The notes beneath the pieces are model-generated. The model made no database searches. It had not been told where the DNA came from and saw nothing but the letters and a program-made list of their open reading frames with translations. Positions 15,986 through 25,181 of a stretch of 64,000 nucleotides of DNA are shown here, piece after piece. This DNA is from Pararhizobium sp. A13. Its GTDB lineage: Bacteria > Pseudomonadota > Alphaproteobacteria > Rhizobiales > Rhizobiaceae. Within the stretch, counting starts at the first letter, position 1. Every line of letters begins with the position of its first letter. A program made the position numbers and the translations under genes. The stretch lies in NCBI RefSeq assembly GCF_040126305.1, contig NZ_CP149510.1, positions 1,747,001 through 1,811,000 of the forward strand, given 5' to 3'.

Positions 15986-17062
15986 TTACGTCACCCGTTT
16001 CGGCTGCGTGGCATAGATCCGGTGGATGAGTTCGGCGACTGCCTTATAAAACACCGGCGGAATCACACTATCCACCGAGACTTGCGCAAACATTGAGCGT
16101 GCGAGAGGCGGGTCTTCAAAAACGGGTATGCCGTTTTCCTCCGCAATCTCGCGAATCTTCAGCGCGACAAGGTCTTGCCCCTTGGCAACCACCACCGGAG
16201 CATCGCCTTCTTCCCGCACATAGCGAAGGGCAACGGCATAGTGCGTCGGGTTTGCGATGACGAGCGTGGCGCGCGGAACCGAGGTGATCATGCGCCGGCG
16301 GGCGCGGTCGCGGGCAATCGAGCGAAGCCGGGCGCGGATGATCGGGTCGCCCTGGGACTGCTTCAGCTCCTCCTTGACTTCCTGTTTGGTCATCCGGAGC
16401 TCGGTATACCAGTGATGTCGCGTCCAGAAAAAATCCGCGACCGCGATGATGCAGGTCGAGATCAGGATGACGATCATGATCTGGTTGAGATCGCCGGACA
16501 TCGTCGTGAGGATCGTCAGGGGATCGGAAAACATCGAATCGAGCGAGGCGTAGTAATCATTCCAGAGCGTCAGCACGATGATGATCGAGACGATCAGGAT
16601 CTTGAACAGCGCCTTGGCGAACTCGACCAGGCCCTGGATGCCGTAAATCCGCTTCAAGCCGGCCATCGGGGAAATGCGGTTCATCTTCGGTGCAATCCGG
16701 TCAAGCACCGGCGTTGGCAGGTTCTGCAGGATGGACGAGCCGATCCCGAACACGATCAACAGCGTGAAGAAGGGGATCATCAGCGCGCTCGCCTTCCAGA
16801 GAAGATGCGAGATGAGCGCCACCACATCCGTCGCGGTGTCGATGCGCCAGGCCTCGGGCTGCTCGAAGATGTCCTTGAGCGCTTCGGCAACAGTGGTGAA
16901 ACCCTGGGGCAGGAAGAAGACGATGAATATGTAGATGGCCACGGTTGAAGCGAACATCGTCACTTCACGCGAGAAGGGCGTGTTGCCCTTCTCTATGGCG
17001 TCGTGCATTTTCTTTTCAGACGGCGATTCTGTTTTGCTGTCTTTGTCCTGATCGTCCGACAT
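15986..17062 (-). CDS. flhB: Flagellar type III export switch protein FlhB
   Basis: A 358-residue protein. A charged cytoplasmic N-terminus (SETPSEKK-type segment) is followed by four transmembrane helices (first near residues 30-55, [19 protein letters not shown]). A linker contains [18 protein letters not shown]. The C-terminal domain carries the autocleavage site N-P-T-H in [15 protein letters not shown]. Cleavage between Asn and Pro switches export from rod/hook to filament substrates, together with FliK. A terminator lies between fliG and flhB, so flhB and the following small gene probably have their own promoter in the 17063-17188 gap. Confidence 0.96.
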   Translation of the reverse strand: MSDDQDKDSKTESPSEKKMHDAIEKGNTPFSREVTMFASTVAIYIFIVFFLPQGFTTVAEALKDIFEQPEAWRIDTATDVVALISHLLWKASALMIPFFTLLIVFGIGSSILQNLPTPVLDRIAPKMNRISPMAGLKRIYGIQGLVEFAKALFKILIVSIIIVLTLWNDYYASLDSMFSDPLTILTTMSGDLNQIMIVILISTCIIAVADFFWTRHHWYTELRMTKQEVKEELKQSQGDPIIRARLRSIARDRARRRMITSVPRATLVIANPTHYAVALRYVREEGDAPVVVAKGQDLVALKIREIAEENGIPVFEDPPLARSMFAQVSVDSVIPPVFYKAVAELIHRIYATQPKRVT

Positions 17063-17188
17063 CGGATGAAGACCTCTTGCACCTGGTGGCGGCCGTTGCC
17101 CTTAAAGGGTTGTGAGCCGAGGCCGCAGGGGATGCAAGGAAGATATGCGCGGAATCACCGTGCTTCACAGAAACCGAGCGGACGCAGC

Positions 17189-17221
17189 AAAAAAGCCCTT
17201 GAATTCCGGTTCAAGGGCTTT
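17189..17221 (-). terminator. Terminator of the motA-fliM-fliN-fliG unit
   Basis: Read leftward, AAAGCCCTTGAA and TTCAAGGGCTTT form a 12-bp stem around a 6-nt loop. A run of six T (A on the + strand, 17189-17194) follows. It lies about 44 nt beyond the fliG stop and before flhB. Confidence 0.85.
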
Positions 17222-17264
17222 GCTGTTCTGCTTGAAAGTGAGGGTAATGTGGTCAGGCGCCGGC

Positions 17265-18296
17265 TCAGGCCGCCGCCGCTTCCCTTTCCTTGAGCTCGAT
17301 CTGGCCGCTGGCGGCGAGACGGATGGCTTCCTGGGTGATCGAGCGCCGGGCAATCGCGATATCGCGCGGATTGATGCCGGCATCGCCGGCTGCCAGGTCC
17401 GATTCGATCATGCGGCGCTGGCGCGCGCCGATGGCGGCGAGAACCGATTCGCGCAGTTCCATGCTCGATCCGCGCAGCGCCATGGTGATGATGTCGCTGG
17501 ACACGTCGTTGAAGAGCTGAACGCGGCTGCGCTGCGGCATCCCGAGGACGTCGTCGAAGAGGAAGATCTTCGGACGGACCTTCTTGACCGCTTCGGTATT
17601 GATCGATTCAAGCGAAGCGAGAAGCGTATCGACCTGGCTCTTTTCCAGCTCGTTCATCACTTCCGCGATCTTGATGGATCCCGCCGAGTTGCGGTCTGCA
17701 TCCAGTTCGCGCATCAGCTCCAAGACGCGCGTCTCGATAATCTGCGCGGCCTTTGGGCTGACATTCTTCATGTTGACGGCGCGGTTGATGATATCGGCGC
17801 GGCTGCTTTCCGGCAGCTGCAGCAGAACCTTGGCGCCGAAGGTCGACGGCATCATCGACAAGACATAGGCGATCGTCTGCGGATGTTCCTTGCCGAGATG
17901 CCCGGCGACGTAGACCGGGTCGGAATCCTGCAGACGGTCCCAGATATTGGCTTCATAGGCGGCGAAAGCTGTCCTGCGGCCAAGAAGGCCGTCCACTTCG
18001 TCGGGTGTCAGGCCTTCTTCGAGTATGCCTTCAATGGCCTTGGCATTGTCCATCAGGCCAGCACCCTCGGTAAACAGGTCCTCGAACTCGTTGACCAGGA
18101 TTTCCAGTTCGTGGGGCGGGATCGAGCGAAGCGACTGAGCCGAGGCGATGATGCCCTGCAGCTCGCTTTGCGTAAAGAATTTCAACAACTTGCCAGCAAC
18201 CGGCTTGCCCATTGCAAGCAGAACGGCCGCGGCCTTGTCCATCTGACTGAGAGGCCGCGTCGGCGCCGAAGCTTCAAAATTGTCGAAATCCATCAT
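17265..18296 (-). CDS. fliG: Flagellar motor switch protein FliG
   Basis: A protein of 343 residues from the ATG-ATG at 18296, which follows TGAGGATC; a TTG 33 nt upstream overlaps fliN and is less likely. The N-terminal domain (SQMDKAAAVLLAMGKPVAGKLLKFF) binds FliF. The middle domain carries the E-H-P-Q-T family motif (GKEHPQTIAYVLSMMP). The C-terminal domain (FLFDDVLGMPQRSRVQLFND, ALRGSSMELRESVLAAIGAR) has the charged torque helix that meets MotA. It forms the upper part of the C ring. It is the last gene of a leftward motA-fliM-fliN-fliG operon that ends at a hairpin terminator. Confidence 0.96.
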   Translation of the reverse strand: MMDFDNFEASAPTRPLSQMDKAAAVLLAMGKPVAGKLLKFFTQSELQGIIASAQSLRSIPPHELEILVNEFEDLFTEGAGLMDNAKAIEGILEEGLTPDEVDGLLGRRTAFAAYEANIWDRLQDSDPVYVAGHLGKEHPQTIAYVLSMMPSTFGAKVLLQLPESSRADIINRAVNMKNVSPKAAQIIETRVLELMRELDADRNSAGSIKIAEVMNELEKSQVDTLLASLESINTEAVKKVRPKIFLFDDVLGMPQRSRVQLFNDVSSDIITMALRGSSMELRESVLAAIGARQRRMIESDLAAGDAGINPRDIAIARRSITQEAIRLAASGQIELKEREAAAA

Positions 18297-18325
18297 GGAT
18301 TGATCCTCATAACCCGTGACCGGGT

Positions 18326-18943
18326 TCAAACTTTACTGGTACCCTTGATTTCGATGAGTTTTACACCGAAACGTGTTTCGTCTTCGTCGAGCACGGTGAT
18401 TTCGCCACGGCCGATCACACGGCCATTGACGACGATTTCGACCGGCTCGCCGATCTTGCGGTCGAGCGCGATGGTCGCGCCTTCCGTCAGGTTCATCAGG
18501 CCGGAGACCTGCATGCGGCTGGTCCCGAGGACGATCTGGACATCGATCGGGATATCCATGATCAGGTCGAGATTGGCGGTCATGCCGCTGCCCGGCTCGC
18601 TGGAGGCCATCTCCTCGAAGCTGCTCGAACTCCCGAAGGAACCGCCGCCGAAGGATCCGGCGTCAAACGCCCCGGCGGCCTGGTCGAGGTCGCCAAAGCT
18701 GCTGCCGCCACCGAAATCGCCGCCGAAGCTGCTGAGGTCGGTCGCGGACGCATCGAACGTGCTGCCGAAGTCCGATGTTTCGCCGACCGTCGTCGCGAAA
18801 TCCATGCCGAAATCGGTTGCCGGAACAGTACCGGTGGCATCGCTTTGCAGGACGCCACGCAGATCGTCGATGGCCTGATCGAGCTCGGCATCGCCGGCGC
18901 TCAGGATCGTCTTGTCTTCAATTCGTGCTTTCTTCGGTGCCAT
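18326..18943 (-). CDS. fliN: Flagellar motor switch protein FliN with FG-rich linker
   Basis: A protein of 205 residues from the ATG at 18943 ([11 protein letters not shown]). The C-terminal 80 residues are the SpoA/FliN surface domain: [51 protein letters not shown]. It forms the bottom of the C ring and helps dock FliH-FliI. FliN of enteric bacteria is about 137 residues; the extra length here is an N-terminal low-complexity linker (about residues 40-115) rich in Gly, Ser, Phe and Asp with seven Phe-Gly dipeptides. The gene lies between fliM and fliG, with small gaps to both. Confidence 0.92.
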   Translation of the reverse strand: MAPKKARIEDKTILSAGDAELDQAIDDLRGVLQSDATGTVPATDFGMDFATTVGETSDFGSTFDASATDLSSFGGDFGGGSSFGDLDQAAGAFDAGSFGGGSFGSSSSFEEMASSEPGSGMTANLDLIMDIPIDVQIVLGTSRMQVSGLMNLTEGATIALDRKIGEPVEIVVNGRVIGRGEITVLDEDETRFGVKLIEIKGTSKV

Positions 18944-19003
18944 GTGCGAACTATTCCAGTTGAAACTTGCCCCAACCATGTTGCCGGGTAAGGCAGGGGG
19001 TTT

Positions 19004-19951
19004 TTAACTCATGAGGTGGTGGAGAATGTCGCTCTCCGAACCGTGGGTGTCCCTGATCCGGACCGTATATTTTGCGCCGGACCGGCCGAGCTCGCAGATG
19101 TAGAGGTCGCGGCCGTTGGCATTGATTTCGACACGCACGTCCTTGGCGTCCTGGAAGGGAATGACATCGCCCGGCTGCAGGCGGCTGATCGTATCGAGGG
19201 TCAGGCTCTCAAGCTTGATGCGGGCTTCGAGGTTGACGGCGGAGCGGCGGACCTGCTGCTCCAGCTGTTCGCCCCACACGCCTTTGGCCTTGCGAGCCTG
19301 TCCGACGCCCTTTGGGAAGACAACGGTGGTCTTCAGCAAGACCTGCTGCGGAACGATGATCGAGAACGTCGAAAGAACCGGGCCAAGCCCCATCGTCACG
19401 TTGATGCAGGCGGCAAAGACATCCTCGACATCCGGATCCGCCGCCGGCCGTTCGGTGGCATTGTAGGGCCTCCCGACGGAAGGCTCGAAGCCGCCGGCGG
19501 CGCTGACGGCCGATTTCAGCACATCGGCGATTTTTTCGAACACCATCGACGCGACATCGAGCTCGATGTTGGAGAGCGTGCGCGGCTTCGGCTCCTCGAT
19601 GGCGTCTGATGGGGCGCCGAGCAGGATTTCCATCAGGGTGATGATCACCGGGCTATCGCAGCTGAGGACGAATTCCGGGCACCAGTTGCGCAGCGCCGTA
19701 TCGCACAGGGCGACACCATTGCCGAGTCTGGCGATCAGCTCGGACTTCAGGCCCGTGTCGAAACCGGCATAGCCGATCTCGATATCGAGATCGGTCTCGT
19801 TCCGGAAGATGTCTGGCAGGAATTCCGTAAAGACATGGCCGATTTCGCCGCACAGCTTGCCGATCGTCTTGGTGTCGCCGAGCGCACCGGTCATGCGGGC
19901 GAGCAGCTTGCGGTCGAAGGTGTACACGTTGTTTTTCGATGCTGCCGTCAT
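19004..19951 (-). CDS. fliM: Flagellar motor switch protein FliM
   Basis: A protein of 315 residues from the ATG at 19951 (MTAASKNNVYTF), which directly follows the motA stop; a longer start would overlap motA. The middle domain is CheC-like (GKLCGEIGHVFTEFLPDIF). The C-terminal SpoA domain shows VRRSAVNLEARIKLESLTLDTISRLQPGDVIPF and ANGRDLYICELG. It links FliG and FliN in the C ring and receives phosphorylated CheY. The usual N-terminal CheY-binding segment of the S-Q-x-E-I-D-A-L-L type is not visible, so CheY binding must use a different sequence. Confidence 0.9.
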   Translation of the reverse strand: MTAASKNNVYTFDRKLLARMTGALGDTKTIGKLCGEIGHVFTEFLPDIFRNETDLDIEIGYAGFDTGLKSELIARLGNGVALCDTALRNWCPEFVLSCDSPVIITLMEILLGAPSDAIEEPKPRTLSNIELDVASMVFEKIADVLKSAVSAAGGFEPSVGRPYNATERPAADPDVEDVFAACINVTMGLGPVLSTFSIIVPQQVLLKTTVVFPKGVGQARKAKGVWGEQLEQQVRRSAVNLEARIKLESLTLDTISRLQPGDVIPFQDAKDVRVEINANGRDLYICELGRSGAKYTVRIRDTHGSESDILHHLMS

Positions 19952-19955
19952 GGGA

Positions 19956-20834
19956 TCAAGCCGCCTTGCTTTCGCCGCCACCGCCGGGGTTCATCATTTC
20001 CTGCTCGACGGCGTCGATCGACGGACGCTCGTAAGCGGAGATGGTCTTGCGGCCGTATTCGAGCGCCACCTGCGGCACCGAACCGTTCATGTAGGCAAGC
20101 AGGGTCTGCTTGACGATGATGTAGAGACGGTTTTGCTTGTCGCGCACGGCCTTGATATTGGCGATCACCGGGCTGACGATGCAGTAGGACAGGAAGATGC
20201 CGAGCATGGTGCCGACGAGGGCGGCGGCGATCTTGGCGCCGAGGATCTCGGGCGCCTCGCTGATCGCGCCCATCGCCTTGATCACCCCGAGAACGGCGGC
20301 GACGATGCCGATCGCCGGGAAGGCGTCGCTCATCGTGGTCAGCGCATGATAGACCTTCATCTTGTCATGGGTGATCGTATTGATTTCCTCGTCCATCAGT
20401 GCCTCGATCTCATGGCTGCGGGCATTGCCGATGATGATCAGGCGGACGTAGTCGCAGATGAAGGCCGTCAGTTCCTTGTTCTGCAGCACCGTCGGGGCGG
20501 ACTGGAAAATCGAGGATTCGTCCGGGTTGTCGATGTGGCTTTCGATTTCGTTGCGTGATTTCGTGCGCAGGTCGCGCATCAGGCTGTAGAGAACGCCGAG
20601 CGTGTCGAGATAGTTGCGCTCCTTCGGCACCTTGTGGCGAAATGCTTCACCGAGCGCCTTGGCGGTATCCTTCAGCACCTTCATCGAATTGGCCATGATG
20701 TAGCCGCCGAGGCCGGCGCCGCCGATGATGACAAGCTCGAAGGGCTGGTTCAGGACTTCCATGTGGCCGCCCATGGCAATGAAGCCGCCAAGGATACAGC
20801 CGATCGTCAAGACGAGCCCGATGATGATGTTCAT
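19956..20834 (-). CDS. motA: Flagellar stator protein MotA
   Basis: A 292-residue protein with four transmembrane helices: residues 1-20 ([20 protein letters not shown]), a second near 30-50, and a pair at about 165-225 ([16 protein letters not shown] and [18 protein letters not shown]). Between the second and third lies the cytoplasmic loop that pushes on FliG. With MotB it forms the proton channel of the stator. motB is 16 kb away in another transcription unit, as usual in rhizobia. motA heads the leftward switch-gene operon, with a motif copy (reverse strand, 20869-20896) 35 nt before its start. Confidence 0.96.
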   Translation of the reverse strand: MNIIIGLVLTIGCILGGFIAMGGHMEVLNQPFELVIIGGAGLGGYIMANSMKVLKDTAKALGEAFRHKVPKERNYLDTLGVLYSLMRDLRTKSRNEIESHIDNPDESSIFQSAPTVLQNKELTAFICDYVRLIIIGNARSHEIEALMDEEINTITHDKMKVYHALTTMSDAFPAIGIVAAVLGVIKAMGAISEAPEILGAKIAAALVGTMLGIFLSYCIVSPVIANIKAVRDKQNRLYIIVKQTLLAYMNGSVPQVALEYGRKTISAYERPSIDAVEQEMMNPGGGGESKAA

Positions 20835-20868
20835 TTCGATACCTGCCGCAAAGGTGGATTTTCGACCG

Positions 20869-20896
20869 TATCGTTAGGCCGTCAGCCTTGCGTGAG
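20869..20896 (-). promoter_or_regulatory. Flagellar promoter-like motif upstream of motA
   Basis: On the reverse strand: CTCACGCAAG, GCTGACGGCC (10 nt), TAA. It fits the other motif copies except for the last base of TAG. It is back to back with the rightward copy at 20941. Confidence 0.55.
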
Positions 20897-20940
20897 GCTG
20901 GCTGTCGGCCCCCTTTTTGAGGGCCTTCCGCGCAAACAGG

Positions 20941-20968
20941 TTCGCGCAAGCAAGCTCCGGCAGTTTTC
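20941..20968 (+). promoter_or_regulatory. Flagellar promoter-like motif upstream of the DUF1217-flgF-fliI unit
   Basis: TTCGCGCAAG, 10 nt, CAG. The upstream half is perfect; the downstream triplet is CAG rather than TAG. It is divergent from the motA copy. Confidence 0.55.
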
Positions 20969-21020
20969 CGCCCAATCGGCGCGTATTGCGCCATGTCTCA
21001 TGGATGAACGGGGAAATGTC

Positions 21021-21800
21021 GTGACGACGACTTACACCAGCTACCAGATGATAGCAGGCAACCTCACCACATCGCTGGAACGGGTATCCGAGCAGCCGGA
21101 TGTTGCGCGGGAGACCGAATACTATCTGGCCAATATCGGCAACGTCAAAACGATCGACGACTTCTTCGCAGACACGCGGCTTTATAACTACGCGGTCAAG
21201 GCGCACGGCCTGGAAGACATGGGCTATGCGAAGGCCTTCATGCGCAAGGTGCTGACTGAAGGCATCGACACCGACGACGCCTTTGCCAAGCAACTGACCG
21301 ACAGCCGCTACACCGATCTGGTCGAATCGCTGAACTTCGCCCGCAACGGCACGGCTGCGACATCGTTCGAGAAAGCCCAAAAGGGCGTCGTCGACAAATA
21401 TACACGCCAGACCCTGGAGCAGAATGCCGGCGAGGAAAATTCCGGCGTCCGCCTGGCGCTATACTTTGAACGCATGGCACCCTCGACCACCAATGCCTAC
21501 GGGCTGCTCGCCGACGATGCATTGGCGCAGGTGACACGCACCCTGCTGCAGATGCCCGACGAATTCGCCGCTTCCGACATCGACAAGCAGGCGGCCGCGA
21601 TCGAAAACGCGATCGACATCAAGGACTTCCAGGATCCGACGAAGCTGTCGAAGATGCTCGAACGGTTCACGGCCCTGTGGGAAATCAACAATTCCTCGGA
21701 TCCCTACGATCCGCTCGCCGTGTTCGGCTCATCCAGCGGCTACGGAATCTCCTCCGATCTTCTCCTATCCATCAATACGCTGAAACTCGGGGGACGCTGA
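21021..21800 (+). CDS. DUF1217 family flagellar-cluster protein
   Basis: A protein of 259 residues from the GTG at 21021, chosen because CGGGGA lies 7 nt upstream; an ATG at 21000 has no ribosome binding site. It is all-helical, with two related halves: YYLANIGNVKTIDDFFADTRLYNYAVKAHGLEDM and a second unit around VRLALYFERMAPSTTNAYGLL. This is the DUF1217 family, found almost only in alphaproteobacterial flagellar clusters. No signal peptide or membrane segment is visible. It overlaps no gene but ends 1 nt before flgF, so it is the first gene of the flgF-fliI unit. Its function is unknown. Confidence 0.75.
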   Translation: MTTTYTSYQMIAGNLTTSLERVSEQPDVARETEYYLANIGNVKTIDDFFADTRLYNYAVKAHGLEDMGYAKAFMRKVLTEGIDTDDAFAKQLTDSRYTDLVESLNFARNGTAATSFEKAQKGVVDKYTRQTLEQNAGEENSGVRLALYFERMAPSTTNAYGLLADDALAQVTRTLLQMPDEFAASDIDKQAAAIENAIDIKDFQDPTKLSKMLERFTALWEINNSSDPYDPLAVFGSSSGYGISSDLLLSINTLKLGGR

Positions 21801-21801
21801 T

Positions 21802-22527
21802 ATGCAAACCGGTCTCTATGTTGCCGTCTCCTCCCAGATGGCGCTTGAAAAACGCATGAACACGCTGGCCGACAACGTCGCTAACTCGAGCACGGTCGGG
21901 TTCCGCGCGACGGAAGTGAAGTTCAACCAGCTGCTTGGCGATACGCGGCCGACCAAGGTTTCCTTCGTGTCCGAAGGGCAGGAATTCCTCAATACCAACA
22001 ATGGCGGCCTGAACCGGACCGGCAACGAGCTGGATTTTGCCATCAAGGGCGACGCCTGGTTCCAGATCGACACGCCCGCCGGTCCCGCATTGACCCGGGA
22101 CGGCCGCTTCACACTCACGGAAACGGGTGATCTGGTGACACTCCGCGGATATGCGGTCCTCGATGCGGGCGGTGCGCCGATCCGGCTCAACTCTCAAGCG
22201 AGCGAAATCAAGGTGGGCGCAGACGGCGCCATTCAGCAGGATGGAACGCAGGTTGCCGCGTTGGGGCTCTATGAAGCGAGCTTCGCCAACGGCTTTTCCC
22301 GCTACGACAACAGCGCTGTGATCCCGAACTCTGCACCCGAGCCGGTCGTCGATCGTTTCGATGTCGGCGTGATGCAGGGCTATGTCGAGGAATCGAACGT
22401 CAATCCGGTTCAGGAAATGTCCCAGTTGATCATGGTGTCGCGCGCCTTCGAAAACATCACTTCGCTGATGCGCGACAGTGAAGGTTCGCTCGACGAGGCA
22501 ATCAAGACGCTCGGCGGCAGCAAGTAG
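21802..22527 (+). CDS. flgF: Flagellar proximal-rod protein FlgF
   Basis: A 241-residue protein. The N-terminal rod motif (MALEKRMNTLADNVANSSTVGFRATEVKF) and the C-terminal helix (VQGYVEESNVNPV-type, then LIMVSRAFENITSLM) are the two halves of the flagellar basal-body rod signature. The middle carries the FlgF/FlgG core (GNELDFAIKGDAWFQIDTPAGPALTRDGRF). FlgF is exported by the type III system and builds the rod between FlgBC and FlgG. flgF is separated from flgG, which lies in the flgB operon. Confidence 0.93.
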   Translation: MQTGLYVAVSSQMALEKRMNTLADNVANSSTVGFRATEVKFNQLLGDTRPTKVSFVSEGQEFLNTNNGGLNRTGNELDFAIKGDAWFQIDTPAGPALTRDGRFTLTETGDLVTLRGYAVLDAGGAPIRLNSQASEIKVGADGAIQQDGTQVAALGLYEASFANGFSRYDNSAVIPNSAPEPVVDRFDVGVMQGYVEESNVNPVQEMSQLIMVSRAFENITSLMRDSEGSLDEAIKTLGGSK

Positions 22528-22607
22528 CTGCTCTGATTTTTTCAAACGACTGAGCCAGGCCCGCAGATGCTCGATAGAGCAGGGTAGGGCAGACGGCAGG
22601 AAACGGA

Positions 22608-24005
22608 ATGCAGAACGAGAAACTCCAGATCCGCAGTTCCTCGACATCGCTTGCGGCGCTCGCAGGCCTTGTCGGGCGTTATTCCAATCCAGAGTTTTCG
22701 ATCGCACCCGGTGGCCACGTCCAGACGATTTCCGCCGGCTATTACACGGTGTCCGGGCTTTCTCGGCATGTTCGCCTCGGCGAGTTCGTCGCCCACAAGA
22801 GTTCGACGGGCATTCATCTCGGCGAAGTCGTCAAGGTGGAGCAGGAGACGGTTGTCGTCTGCCCGATCGAGCCGGGCGATCCAATCGGCATTCATGACAC
22901 GGTGATCCGCAAGGGTGCCTTCCGCATTGCGCCGACAGAATCCTGGTGCGGCCGCACGATCAATTCGCTGGGCGATCCGATCGACGGTCGCGGCGCGCTG
23001 CTGCAGGGCGATATTCGCCGGTCGATTTCGAATACGGCGCCGCCGTCGATGACCCGCAAGCGCGTCGAGCATGGCTTCCGCACCGGTGTCCGGGCAATCG
23101 ACATCTTTTCTCCACTCTGCCTCGGCCAGCGTCTCGGCGTCTTCGCTGGCTCCGGCGTCGGCAAGTCGACGCTTCTGTCGATGCTTGCTCGCGCCGATGC
23201 CTTCGACAAGGTGGTCATCGCGCTGGTCGGCGAACGCGGCCGTGAAGTGCGGGAATTCATCGAGGATACGCTCGGAGAAAACCTCTCCAAGTCGGTCGCT
23301 GTGGTGGCGACCAGCGATGAAAGCCCGATGCTGCGCAAGATGGCGCCGCTGACGGCGGTGACGATCGCCGAGCACTACCGTGACCAGGGCGACAACGTCC
23401 TTTTGATTATCGACAGCGTCACCCGTTTTGCTCATGCCATCCGTGAGGTCGCAACAGCCTCTGGCGAGCCGCCGATCGCGCGGGGCTATCCGGCATCCGT
23501 TTTCACCGAACTGCCGCGGTTGCTCGAGCGTGCCGGGCCGGGAGCCGAAGGGGCGGGCACGATCACCGCGATCATCTCCATTCTCGTCGACGGCGACAAC
23601 CACAACGATCCGATCGCCGACTCGACCCGCGGTATTCTCGACGGTCACATCGTCATGGAACGCAGCCTTGCCGAAGAGGGCCGCTATCCACCGGTCAACC
23701 CGCTTGCTTCGATCTCGCGTCTCGCTCGAAAGGCCTGGACACCGGATCAGGAAAAGCTTGTGGCGCGGTTGAAGTCGCTGATCCACCGCTTCGAGGAAAC
23801 GCGCGACCTCAGGCTGATCGGCGGCTATCGCCCGGGCAGTGATCCGGACCTGGACATGGCGATCAAGCAGGTGCCGGTCATCTACGACATCTTGAAACAG
23901 ACGCCGGGCGAGCGGCCGGCCATCGACGCGTTCACCGACCTCGCAAATGCGCTGAAGGCGGCGGCGAACAACGGCGGCCAGGCACAGAACATGCGAAGGG
24001 GGTAA
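22608..24005 (+). CDS. fliI: Flagellum-specific export ATPase FliI
   Basis: A 465-residue protein. It has an F1-type ATPase fold with Walker A GSGVGKSTLL at about residues 180-189, catalytic Glu in VGERGREVREF, and Walker B LLIIDSVTRFA near residue 265. The N-terminal beta-barrel segment precedes residue 100. It unfolds or delivers export substrates at the base of the type III apparatus, with FliH as its regulator and FliJ as its central stalk. It lies 80 nt downstream of flgF and is followed 3 nt later by a membrane protein rather than a canonical fliJ. Confidence 0.96.
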   Translation: MQNEKLQIRSSSTSLAALAGLVGRYSNPEFSIAPGGHVQTISAGYYTVSGLSRHVRLGEFVAHKSSTGIHLGEVVKVEQETVVVCPIEPGDPIGIHDTVIRKGAFRIAPTESWCGRTINSLGDPIDGRGALLQGDIRRSISNTAPPSMTRKRVEHGFRTGVRAIDIFSPLCLGQRLGVFAGSGVGKSTLLSMLARADAFDKVVIALVGERGREVREFIEDTLGENLSKSVAVVATSDESPMLRKMAPLTAVTIAEHYRDQGDNVLLIIDSVTRFAHAIREVATASGEPPIARGYPASVFTELPRLLERAGPGAEGAGTITAIISILVDGDNHNDPIADSTRGILDGHIVMERSLAEEGRYPPVNPLASISRLARKAWTPDQEKLVARLKSLIHRFEETRDLRLIGGYRPGSDPDLDMAIKQVPVIYDILKQTPGERPAIDAFTDLANALKAAANNGGQAQNMRRG

Positions 24006-24008
24006 GGG

Positions 24009-24551
24009 GTGATAGATTACGACGCCGACGAAATCGTGCCGCAGCGCAAGCGCAGCGAGCGCACGCCACTGATCGACAAGGCGCTGGGCGCGACCGGTAT
24101 CGCCCTTGCGGCCCTCGCTACCTTCTTTCCCTGGTATGCATTCCTGCACCAGGACCAGTTCTCGATGCCGTCGCTTTGGCAAGGCAGCACCCGCGATGTG
24201 CCGGGCCGCGCTGGCTCAGGCGGCGTATCCTCGCCATTGGCCATGACGGACCGCGATGCAGCCACCCAGGCGGCGATTGATCAACTGACCACGGCGACGG
24301 TTCCCGAAGGCGAAAGCAGGAAGCTGGACGGCGGTCCGGAAGATGGTCTGGAGCAGCCGTTCCCGGCGGCGACGGGTTTCAAGCTGGTTCACGTCGCCAA
24401 TGGCCGTGCGCTGATCGAAGACAGTAGCGGCATGTACATTGTCCGTATCGGCTCGATCCTGCCGGACAACAGTCGTCTTGCCACATTGGAGCAGCGCGAC
24501 GGGCGCTGGGTGATGATCACCTCCAAGGGCGAAATCCAGCAGGCTGAGTGA
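24009..24551 (+). CDS. Single-pass membrane protein with PilP/GspC-like periplasmic tail
   Basis: A protein of 180 residues from a GTG start, 3 nt after the fliI stop. A charged cytoplasmic N-terminus (DADEIVPQRKRSERTP) is followed by a transmembrane segment near residues 28-45 (GATGIALAALATFFPWYAF). A low-complexity linker leads to a compact C-terminal domain (LVHVANGRALIEDSSGMYIVRIGSILPDN, WVMITSKGEIQ) reminiscent of PilP/GspC HR modules. Position suggests a role in the export gate or rod assembly; FliO is otherwise missing from this regulon, but the topology does not prove that. I know no established function. Confidence 0.6.
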   Translation: MIDYDADEIVPQRKRSERTPLIDKALGATGIALAALATFFPWYAFLHQDQFSMPSLWQGSTRDVPGRAGSGGVSSPLAMTDRDAATQAAIDQLTTATVPEGESRKLDGGPEDGLEQPFPAATGFKLVHVANGRALIEDSSGMYIVRIGSILPDNSRLATLEQRDGRWVMITSKGEIQQAE

Positions 24552-24742
24552 TTCGGCTCATCGACGACCACCGCCGTCAACCTGCGCATTGCCGGCCCCG
24601 CGCAACGGGTTGTGGCCGAAGAAGGGCGCTGAAACGCGCCAAACCATTGCCGTTCCATCGTTTTTCGGTCGCATGCAATGCGAAGCTGCCACCCGAAAAG
24701 CGGTTGTTAGCACCTGCAGCACACGGCCTTGTTCAATTCAGT

Positions 24743-24770
24743 CCCACGCAAGATTGCTTGCCTAGGTTCT
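24743..24770 (+). promoter_or_regulatory. Flagellar promoter-like motif upstream of flgB
   Basis: CCCACGCAAG, 10 nt, TAG, then GTTCTCC. It lies 28 nt before the flgB start and would drive the ten-gene operon flgB to fliP. Confidence 0.6.
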
Positions 24771-24792
24771 CCAGCAACAAGCATGGAGTCGC

Positions 24793-25176
24793 ATGATGCA
24801 ACCTATACAGCTTTTTGATCTCGCGTCCCGGCAGGCGCAATGGCTGGCAGTCCGCCAGAACGTCGTCGCCGGCAACATCGCCAATGCCAACACGCCGCAC
24901 TACGCAGCCAAGGACGTCAAGCCGTTCGAAAGCGTCCTGCAGGAAACCGGCTTTCAGATGGCGGCCACCAATCCCGCCCACTTCACGGACGGAAGCACTG
25001 CGGCTCAGGTGACCGAAACCAGCATGATCAACGATGCCGAGGTCCAGCAGTCGGGCAACAGCGTCCAGCTGGAACAGGAATTGATGAAGAGCGGTGAAGT
25101 CAAGCGTGACTACGAGCTCAATACCGGGCTCGTGAAGGCGTTTCATCGGATGATGCTCATGACGGTACGGAAATAA
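24793..25176 (+). CDS. flgB: Flagellar proximal-rod protein FlgB
   Basis: A 127-residue protein. The rod N-terminal signature is clear ([24 protein letters not shown]), and the C-terminal amphipathic helix ([24 protein letters not shown]) packs in the rod tube. FlgB is among the first rod subunits laid on the MS ring with FliE. The gene opens the long rightward operon; flgC follows after 5 nt. The start is MMQPIQLF at 24793. Confidence 0.94.
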   Translation: MMQPIQLFDLASRQAQWLAVRQNVVAGNIANANTPHYAAKDVKPFESVLQETGFQMAATNPAHFTDGSTAAQVTETSMINDAEVQQSGNSVQLEQELMKSGEVKRDYELNTGLVKAFHRMMLMTVRK

Positions 25177-25181
25177 GCGCG

